Source of the DNA: Nocardioides sp. L-11A
GTDB taxonomy: Bacteria > Actinomycetota > Actinomycetes > Propionibacteriales > Nocardioidaceae
Reading direction: 5' to 3'
Length of the DNA stretch: 64,000 nt
NCBI GenBank assembly: GCA_029961745.1
Contig: CP124680.1
Coordinates: 1,736,001-1,800,000 of the forward strand
Of this stretch, positions 54,148-60,688 are shown one piece after another. Positions within the stretch are counted from its first letter, which is position 1, and every line of letters begins with the position of its first letter. The position numbers and the translations under genes are program-made. The notes beneath the pieces were generated by a model, which saw nothing but the letters and a program-made list of their open reading frames with translations, was not told the DNA's origin and searched no databases.

Positions 54148-54665
54148 GCCCCGACCCCGTCGCCGAGGACGTGCGCCACGGCCCCGTCCAGCGCGCGGCC
54201 GCCCGCGTCTACGAGAAGGGCGGCTGGCCGGTGACCGCGCTCGAGGACGGCACCGGTTTCACGATGGAGGTCGAGGGCACCGACGGCTCCTGGTCGGCCC
54301 TCGCGATCACCGACGACGACGCGGACCGGTTCGTCTTCTACTCGCTCTCGCCGGTCGACCCGGCCCCGGAGCGGTGGCCCGCGATGGCCGAGCTGCTGCA
54401 CCGGATCAACCACGGCCTGGTGGCGGCGACCTTCGAGTTCGACCACGACACGGGTGAGGCGCGGCTGCGGACCGGCATCGAGCTGATCACCCTGCCCCGC
54501 CAGGTCATCGAGGACGACGACCTGCTCGACGCCATCCTCAACGACCTCTCCGCAGCCAACGTCGAGGTCTTCGACCGCTACCTGACCGGCCTGGTCGCGG
54601 TGTCCCTGGGCGCCGATCCCGCGGAGGTCGTCGCGGCCATCGAGGCCGACCCCGAGGACGACTGA
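54144..54665 (+). CDS. YbjN/T3SS-chaperone-like protein, probable effector chaperone
   Basis: 173 residues. Alpha/beta protein with the YbjN pattern: ALEDGTGFTMEVEG, LAITDDDADRFVFYSLSP, ELLHRINHGLVAATFEFD, and a C-terminal helix. YbjN/CesT-like folds bind secreted peptides. Position directly after the candidate effector with a 4-base overlap supports a chaperone role (inference). Acidic C-terminus. Confidence 0.75.
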   Translation: MSPDPVAEDVRHGPVQRAAARVYEKGGWPVTALEDGTGFTMEVEGTDGSWSALAITDDDADRFVFYSLSPVDPAPERWPAMAELLHRINHGLVAATFEFDHDTGEARLRTGIELITLPRQVIEDDDLLDAILNDLSAANVEVFDRYLTGLVAVSLGADPAEVVAAIEADPEDD

Positions 54666-54675
54666 GGGCCCGGAT

Positions 54676-54768
54676 CGACCCGGCGCGTTCAAACGCGCCG
54701 GGTCGGCGGTCCCAGGAGGTTCAGATGCGCCGGGTCGGCGGTCCCAGGAGGTTCAGATGCGCCGGGTC
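54676..54768. repeat. Dispersed repeat (copy 4) with 32-bp tandem duplication
   Basis: A 30-base palindrome (54676-54705, 14-bp arms, CA centre, i.e. the reverse of copy 1) followed by two perfect 32-bp tandem units (54705-54736, 54737-54768), each containing the repeat core in inverted orientation. Located between the convergent genes ending at 54665 and 54781, so a bidirectional terminator is plausible. Confidence 0.8.
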
Positions 54769-54780
54769 GGTGGGAGCCGG

Positions 54781-55245
54781 TCAGGCCACCCGCCACCACA
54801 CGAGCAGGGCGACCAGCAGCAGCGCCGTCACGCCCAGGAGCACCCAGGCCCACCACAGCGAGCGCGGTTCGGGCTCCGGCGGTGCCGGCGGAGGTACGAC
54901 GACCACGGGCTCCGGCTCCGGCTCGGGCTCCGGCGGCGGCGCGACCACCATCGGCAGGCCGCACCGGGTGCAGGTCTCGGCCGTGAGCGGGTTGACCTCG
55001 CCGCAGTGCGGGCAGGGCACCGACGCCACCGTGACCTGTCCGGCGGTGCCGGGCAGGCGGCGCAGCGTGGCGCCGTCGGTGTCCCGGTCGCCGAGCTGGA
55101 TGGTCTGCGGCGTCCAGAACAGCGGGTAGTCGCAGCGGGCGCAGAAGTCGGTCGCGTCGCGCTGGCTCAGCGCGACCTGGGCCTGGGTGCCGCACTCGGG
55201 GCAGGTCACCGGTGATCCGCTCAAGGTCTGCTCTCCGGCCGTCAT
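54781..55245 (-). CDS. Tail-anchored double zinc-ribbon protein of the CIS operon
   Basis: 154 residues from ATG 55245 (AAGGAGG upstream). Two zinc ribbons: CPEC..CARC (~15-35) and CPHC..CTRC (~75-95). A Pro/Glu linker and a single C-terminal transmembrane helix (WWAWVLLGVTALLLVALLVWW) follow. Cytosolic with a C-terminal membrane anchor. Its start overlaps the stop of the tail protein I gene by ATGA, so it is a bona fide member of the CIS operon. A link between particle and membrane is inferred. Confidence 0.8.
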   Translation of the reverse strand: MTAGEQTLSGSPVTCPECGTQAQVALSQRDATDFCARCDYPLFWTPQTIQLGDRDTDGATLRRLPGTAGQVTVASVPCPHCGEVNPLTAETCTRCGLPMVVAPPPEPEPEPEPVVVVPPPAPPEPEPRSLWWAWVLLGVTALLLVALLVWWRVA

Positions 55246-55835
55246 CGGCCGGCCTCCTTCTCGTCGTCCGCCGAGGACCACAGCAGCCGGCCGGCCACGT
55301 GGAGCTCGCTGCGTGCATGGGCGGGGACCTCGTCGCGCACGACCTCGACCAGCTCCGCCTCGGACATCATGCCGGTCGACTCCAGACGTAGACGCACCCA
55401 GGCCGTGTCGATCGGCGCCTCGCCGATCGCCCAGGTCCCGCCGCCCTCCTCGATGGTGACCGTGGAACCGGTCACCAGCTCGAGGTAGGTGCGCAGGCCG
55501 TGGCTGGTGCCGCGCCAGGCCAGGGTCTGGGCGGCGCTGGACACGATCCGGCGCTGCAGACTCTCCGGCAGCGAGGCGTCGAGGGCGCCCAGACCGATCC
55601 AGGAGCCCAGCCAGCGCACCATCTCCGGGGGCGCGACGCTGAGGTCGAGGACGTGCTCGATCGTGTCGGCGTCCTCGAGGAGGGTGGTCCCGACGTGCTG
55701 GAAGATCGACACGAACCGGACGAAGAAGTCCTCGCCGGTCATCGCCACCGGGAGCTGCTGGAGCATCCAGTCGGGGTCGCGGCGGGGGCGGACACGTCCG
55801 TCCGGCACCCGGGTGACGATCGGCGACAGGGTCAT
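55242..55835 (-). CDS. Phage tail protein I-like baseplate component
   Basis: 197 residues from ATG 55835. Contains DWMLQQLPVAMTGEDFFVRFVSIFQ, LLEDADTIEHVLD, and WLGSWIGLGALDASLPESLQRRIV, the pattern of phage gpI/eCIS Afp12-like proteins. Forms part of the baseplate wedge. ATGA overlaps on both sides, with the J-like gene and the zinc-ribbon gene. Confidence 0.85.
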   Translation of the reverse strand: MTLSPIVTRVPDGRVRPRRDPDWMLQQLPVAMTGEDFFVRFVSIFQHVGTTLLEDADTIEHVLDLSVAPPEMVRWLGSWIGLGALDASLPESLQRRIVSSAAQTLAWRGTSHGLRTYLELVTGSTVTIEEGGGTWAIGEAPIDTAWVRLRLESTGMMSEAELVEVVRDEVPAHARSELHVAGRLLWSSADDEKEAGR

Positions 55836-57778
55836 CGCACGATCACCTGCGGTGCGGCGGCGAGGAACAGCGAGCGGCGGTCCAGCCGGATGACCTCCTT
55901 GGCCGCGCCCAGGCGACGGCCGGTGCGCAGGTCGTACTCGTAGAGCAGGGTCTCCTCGACCCGCGCGATGCCCTCGACCGACTCGAGCAGCTGGGTCACG
56001 GCGGCGCCGTTGAGATCGCTGTCGAAGGGCCAGCCCGCTCCGTCGGTGCCGCCCACGAGCGGGTTGACGAAGCGGCTGATCGCCTCCACCGCGCGCTGCT
56101 GCACCAGTGCCGGCGGACGGCCGGGCTCGCCGTGCACGAGGGCGACCACGGAGACGCCCTGGTAGTAGGGCGTCCCGATCTCGACGGCGGTGCCGACGAT
56201 CCGGTGCCGGTCCAGGTGGCGGGAGACGGTCTCGGTCAGGGTGGGCGTCAGCGCGTAGTCGTCGAGGGTGTGCTGGGTGACCTCCCCGCGGACGCGCGGC
56301 ACGATGAACAGCTGGACCGCTCCGTTGCCGCGCTGGGCGCTCTGGCAGCGCGCGCGGGCCACCTCGGTGGAGGACTCGAGGGTGAGCCGCTCGTAGTCGT
56401 CGGCCGTGACCGCGCGCTGGCCGGTGCGCAGGGTGAGCGGTGCCCGCTCCTTGGCCTCGGCGACCGACTCGGCGTCCACGCCCCCGCGGGCGGGGGCGAG
56501 GTTCACGACCCCCGACACATAGGGCACCGAGGAGCGCATGACGGTGAGCGTGCGGACCCCGACGTTGGCGGAGCGGCCGCCGCCGGAGCGATAGCCGGAC
56601 ACCCGGACCCACGCGCCGTCGCGCGGGATGGCGCCGTGCTGGCGGGTGGAGCCGTCGGGGTAGCGGATCCGGGGGCCGAACCGCACCGTCCCGGTGCTGT
56701 CGTCCCACACCACGTGGCGGTCCTCGGGCCCGGACGAGGAGAAGTCGGGCACCTCGGTCCAGCGCACCGTCTCGTCGCCGTCGACGACCTCGACGACCTC
56801 GTCGGGCCGGCGCGGGAGCACCGGGGCGTGCCCGGCGGCGAACGCCTGGCCGGGTGAGCCGTCGCTGCGACCCAGCTGCTCGGCGGGGAAGCGCTCGGCA
56901 TGCTCGGCGGTCACCGTGCCGCCCATCGCCGCGGCACTGACGGCGCGCACCCGGGGGGAGGCGCGGTACGTCGGCTCGCCGGTCGACGGGGCCAGGAGCC
57001 GGGCCCGCAGCCAGTACGCCGCGAGGTTGCCCACGGCGTTCGGAGCGTGCTCGACCGGCACCAGGAGCGAGATCGCCCCGGCCCGGTTCAGGCCGCCGGT
57101 CGTGTCCTCGAAGACCCGGCAGGCGATCCAGCCCTCGCCGTTCCAGATCTCCCAGGCCAGGGGAGGGTTCGTGGGGTCGACGCCGATGCCCTCGGCCTCG
57201 GCGTCGATGTCGAGGCGCAGCACGACCCCGGCCAGACTGTCGCGGAAGCCGAGACAGAAGGTGTCGCCCGGCGACAGGTCGGGCGACGCGAAGCACCGCA
57301 CCCCGGCGGGGTCGAAGCGGACGTCGTCCCAGACGTCGACCACGGTCCGGCCACCGTCGCTGACCGTCATCGCGGCGTCCAGGCGCGGCGGGGCGATGCT
57401 GAGGTCCTGCAGGGTGCTGAACACGACCGTGTCCCCCTCCCCGGCGGCGAGGGTGGAGACCTCGGTGGCGGCGGGCACCACGATCGGGACGTCGAGGGCG
57501 GTCGAGAGCCAGAAGGTGAGGTCGGTGCGCGCGACCGACGGCGCGAACGGCTCGATGCCGACCAGGTTGAGGAAGTGGGAGTAGAGCCGGTCGGGGACCT
57601 GGTTGACCCGGTACAGCACCATCTCGCTCATCCAGGCGAAGAGCTCGATGAGCGCGACGCCGGGATCGGAGACGTTGTGGTTGGTCCACTCGGGGCAGTA
57701 GAGCGGGATCAGGCGCTTGGCCTCGTCGACGATGTCCTGGAAGGTCCGGTCGTCGAGGCTGGGGGTGGGCAGCGGCAT
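55832..57778 (-). CDS. Putative baseplate assembly protein (gpJ/Afp11-like)
   Basis: 648 residues, characteristic of actinobacterial eCIS baseplate proteins. N-terminal IPLYCPEWTNHNVSDPGVALIELFAWMSEMVLYRVNQVPDR is the classic start, with beta-rich middle and C-terminal TGRRLGAAKEVIRL. Part of the wedge ring. 16 bases downstream of gp25. Confidence 0.9.
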   Translation of the reverse strand: MPLPTPSLDDRTFQDIVDEAKRLIPLYCPEWTNHNVSDPGVALIELFAWMSEMVLYRVNQVPDRLYSHFLNLVGIEPFAPSVARTDLTFWLSTALDVPIVVPAATEVSTLAAGEGDTVVFSTLQDLSIAPPRLDAAMTVSDGGRTVVDVWDDVRFDPAGVRCFASPDLSPGDTFCLGFRDSLAGVVLRLDIDAEAEGIGVDPTNPPLAWEIWNGEGWIACRVFEDTTGGLNRAGAISLLVPVEHAPNAVGNLAAYWLRARLLAPSTGEPTYRASPRVRAVSAAAMGGTVTAEHAERFPAEQLGRSDGSPGQAFAAGHAPVLPRRPDEVVEVVDGDETVRWTEVPDFSSSGPEDRHVVWDDSTGTVRFGPRIRYPDGSTRQHGAIPRDGAWVRVSGYRSGGGRSANVGVRTLTVMRSSVPYVSGVVNLAPARGGVDAESVAEAKERAPLTLRTGQRAVTADDYERLTLESSTEVARARCQSAQRGNGAVQLFIVPRVRGEVTQHTLDDYALTPTLTETVSRHLDRHRIVGTAVEIGTPYYQGVSVVALVHGEPGRPPALVQQRAVEAISRFVNPLVGGTDGAGWPFDSDLNGAAVTQLLESVEGIARVEETLLYEYDLRTGRRLGAAKEVIRLDRRSLFLAAAPQVIVR

Positions 57779-57794
57779 GGGTCGGGTCCTCGGC

Positions 57795-58232
57795 TCACTC
57801 GGCGTCGTGCGGGATGACGTAGAACGGGTAGACCAGGTTGCGGCGGTCGTTGGTCGCCCGCACCCGGTAGCTGATGGTGACCCGGACCAGCGACGGCTGC
57901 GCCGGATCCGGCGTGGCCACGACGTCCTCGACGTCGACCCGCGGCTCCCAGCGAGCGAGCGCCTCGCGGACGTACTGCGCGATCAGGCCGAGCAGGTTGC
58001 CGGTCACCGGCTCGAACAGAAGCTCGGAGATCCGGCAGCCGAACTCCGGTCGCATCAGCCGCTCCCCGGGCGCGGTCGTCAGCACCAGTGTGATCGCCCG
58101 GTCGAGTGAGGCCGGCCCGTCCGCGAGGCGGATGGTCCCGGTCTGGTCGACGCCGAGGGGCCAGCTGAATCCCCGTCCGACGAAGGAGGAGTCGTCCTCG
58201 GTCGAGCGGCCGGTGCCAGGCACGATGCTCAT
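57795..58232 (-). CDS. gp25/GPW-like baseplate protein (Afp9-like)
   Basis: 145 residues. FVGRGFSWPLGVDQTGTIRLADG, LTTAPGERLMRPEFGCRISELLFEP and C-terminal VRVTISYRVRATNDRRNLVYPF are diagnostic of the gp25 lysozyme-like wedge protein, which nucleates sheath polymerisation. TGATG junction with vgrG. Confidence 0.95.
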   Translation of the reverse strand: MSIVPGTGRSTEDDSSFVGRGFSWPLGVDQTGTIRLADGPASLDRAITLVLTTAPGERLMRPEFGCRISELLFEPVTGNLLGLIAQYVREALARWEPRVDVEDVVATPDPAQPSLVRVTISYRVRATNDRRNLVYPFYVIPHDAE

Positions 58233-60034
58233 CAGTTGATCAACACCGTCCCGCCCTTGATCGTGGTCATCCCGCCCTCGAAGGTCGCGCTGCCCTTGCC
58301 CTTGACGGTGGTGCTGGTGCCCTCCAGGTTGAGGCTCGCCTGGGTCTTCAGGTCGGTCGCGCCGTTGGCCTCCATCGACAGGCCGCCCTGGGCCTTGATC
58401 CTGACCGCCGTGCCGTCGATGGTGATGTCGCCGTTGCGGGCGAGGGTGACCGTCGCCTGCCCGTTGGTGAGCTTGAGGTCACCGCCCTTGGCCTCGATGG
58501 TCAGGCTGTTGGACGCCTCGTCGAGCTTGATCGACATCTCCTTGCGGCCGTGCTTGAGCAGCACCGCCTCCTTGCCCGCCTCGTCGACCATCTCGAGGGC
58601 GTGCCCGGTGCGCGAGGTCAGCCTGCGGGTGTTGACCTGGCCCCGCCCGAGCAGGCGGCCCAGCTCGGGCTGCTTGTTCTTGCCGCCGAAGACGGAGCCG
58701 AGCACGACCGGGCGGCGCAGGCTGCCCTCCTCGAAGCCGACCAGCACCTCGTCGTCGACCTCCGGGAGGAAGGTGGCGCCGCGCCCGTTGCCGGCGTCGA
58801 AGGTCGACACCCGTGCCCACGCGGACTCCACCTCGTTCCCGAGCAGCGAGGGCAGTTTGACCCGCACCCGGCCGAGGTTCTCGGGATCGCTGATATTGGT
58901 CACGATCCCGACCTGGATCCCCTCGGTCCGGGCGTCGGGCCGGGCACCGCCGAGGGTGTCGACCAGACCGCGCGGACGGTGGCTGCCGGTGTGGAAGGTG
59001 GTGTGGAAGCCGCGCCGGTCGTACACGTGCTCGACCCGGGTCACCAGGTAGGTCCCCGACGACGGGCCCACGTCGGTGATCTCCACCGCCACGCCCGCGC
59101 GGATCCGCGGGTCGGCCAGCGCGGTCCCGCGACCGGTGAGGGAGTCGGAGTCCATCGAGGTCTGGATCGCCTTGGCCAGGGTCAGCGCCTCGGCCTGGAT
59201 CTGGGGCGTTCCGGCGTTGGTGCGCAGGGCCTGGCCGCTCGGGCCGCCCACCGAGCCGCGGCTGAGCCGGGCGAAGTGGTGCTGCTCGGCACCCTCGGAC
59301 TGTGCGGTGCCCTCGATGGTCTGCTTCATCTTCGGGTCCCAGCCCGTCACCCGGGTCGTGCGCGGCGCACCCGCCGTCGCCTTGACCGAGAAGGTCAGCA
59401 GGCGCTGGTCGGGGGTGGCGTTGCCGTCGGTACGGGGGAAGCCCAGCCGGACGGAGGCGGGGGTGACTGCGCCGACGGGGTCGACGTGCACCTTGTCGGG
59501 CGCCTCGAACCACCACATCGCGTTGTGGGCGCGCACGGTCTCGTCGAGATGGGCGAGCGAGGATCCGATCTTCGCGGTGTACTCGGGAAGCTGGGTGGTG
59601 AGCGCCGGCGCCCGGTTCACCAGCCGGAGACCGGCGGCCCGGAGCAGCCGGGTGAGGACGTCGGCGGCCGACATCCGCTCGTACGTCGCGATCGTCGTGT
59701 CGCGAGCGAGGCGCCAGGTGGGCTCCTCGGCGACCACCACCAGCTCGGGCACCTGCCCGGCCGAGTGGTCGAGGGCGATGCTCTTCACGGTGCCGTGGAA
59801 GAGCACCTGCTGGGCGCCGGGCACGGTCACCCGCAGCACCGCGTCGATGCCGAACACGTCGCCGCTGGACAGCTGGTAGCCCACGTCGGCGAAGCGCAGG
59901 GTCAGCCGGCCGACCAGGTTGACCGCGGTCTCGACCCGCAGCGAGGTCAGCAGCTCCAGGCGCTGGGCGCTCAGCGGCGCCCCCTCGACCTCCAGGGCGG
60001 CGGGGACGGGCATCGTCGACGTCGGGCCGGCCAT
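58232..60034 (-). CDS. VgrG-like central spike protein
   Basis: 600 residues (Afp8-like). N-terminal gp27-type domains, an OB-fold (GIVTNISDPENLGRVRVKLPSL), and a C-terminal repetitive beta-helix needle (repeats around LTNGQATVTLARNGDITIDG). No enzymatic extension at the tip. Start ATG 60034 overlaps the stop of the LysM gene by one base (TGATG). Confidence 0.93.
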   Translation of the reverse strand: MAGPTSTMPVPAALEVEGAPLSAQRLELLTSLRVETAVNLVGRLTLRFADVGYQLSSGDVFGIDAVLRVTVPGAQQVLFHGTVKSIALDHSAGQVPELVVVAEEPTWRLARDTTIATYERMSAADVLTRLLRAAGLRLVNRAPALTTQLPEYTAKIGSSLAHLDETVRAHNAMWWFEAPDKVHVDPVGAVTPASVRLGFPRTDGNATPDQRLLTFSVKATAGAPRTTRVTGWDPKMKQTIEGTAQSEGAEQHHFARLSRGSVGGPSGQALRTNAGTPQIQAEALTLAKAIQTSMDSDSLTGRGTALADPRIRAGVAVEITDVGPSSGTYLVTRVEHVYDRRGFHTTFHTGSHRPRGLVDTLGGARPDARTEGIQVGIVTNISDPENLGRVRVKLPSLLGNEVESAWARVSTFDAGNGRGATFLPEVDDEVLVGFEEGSLRRPVVLGSVFGGKNKQPELGRLLGRGQVNTRRLTSRTGHALEMVDEAGKEAVLLKHGRKEMSIKLDEASNSLTIEAKGGDLKLTNGQATVTLARNGDITIDGTAVRIKAQGGLSMEANGATDLKTQASLNLEGTSTTVKGKGSATFEGGMTTIKGGTVLIN

Positions 60035-60687
60035 CAGCTCTCCCGCGGGATGTCGAGCAGGTCACCGGGATGCAGCGCCAGCGGGTCCTCGACGTTGTTG
60101 GCCTGCGCCAGCCGGCGCCACTGGGTCGCGTCGCCGTAGTAGCGCGCGCTGATCCGGTCCAGGGTCTCGCCGGGCTGGACCCGGTGCACCCGACTCGGCT
60201 TCGGCGTACCCGACGTGGGGTTCTGGGGGCCGAGCGCGTCCGAGCTCTCGTACTGCCGCAGCTCCAGTTGGATCTCGGCGCGCAGCGGCACCCCGCCGGA
60301 GGAGAAGTAGGTGAAGCTGAGTCGGATGTCGGAGACCACCGCGCGGAACGAGTGCAGGTCGCCCCAGTGGAAGGTGACGGTCGGCGGGCGGGCGTTGTTG
60401 CGCTCCAGGTCGGTGCCCGGGAGGTTCGGGTCCACCTCCATCAGCTTCAGGATCTTGCCGGTGTGCTTCGTGACCGGGGTGCCGTCGACCGTCGTGTCGA
60501 AGCGCAGGTCCATCCGCATCCACCCGCCGCCCGCTCCGGCGTACTGCAGGGTGGGCACGCCCTTGCCCGGCATCGGGTTGGACACCCAGTTGTTGCGGCG
60601 TCCGACGCTCAGCGTCTCGGGGTTGTAGAGGCACGGCAGCCGCTCGCCGCTCTCGAGCTCCAGGAACGCCTTCTCCAGCTCGGGCAT
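60034..60687 (-). CDS. LysM tube-baseplate adaptor (Afp7-like)
   Basis: 217 residues from ATG 60687. N-terminal tail-tube-like half (PELEKAFLELESGERLPCLYNPETLSVGRRNNW) and a C-terminal LysM domain (HRVQPGETLDRISARYYGDATQWRRLAQANN). Joins tube to spike. One base separates it from the stop of the preceding gene. Confidence 0.92.
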   Translation of the reverse strand: MPELEKAFLELESGERLPCLYNPETLSVGRRNNWVSNPMPGKGVPTLQYAGAGGGWMRMDLRFDTTVDGTPVTKHTGKILKLMEVDPNLPGTDLERNNARPPTVTFHWGDLHSFRAVVSDIRLSFTYFSSGGVPLRAEIQLELRQYESSDALGPQNPTSGTPKPSRVHRVQPGETLDRISARYYGDATQWRRLAQANNVEDPLALHPGDLLDIPRES

Positions 60688-60688
60688 C

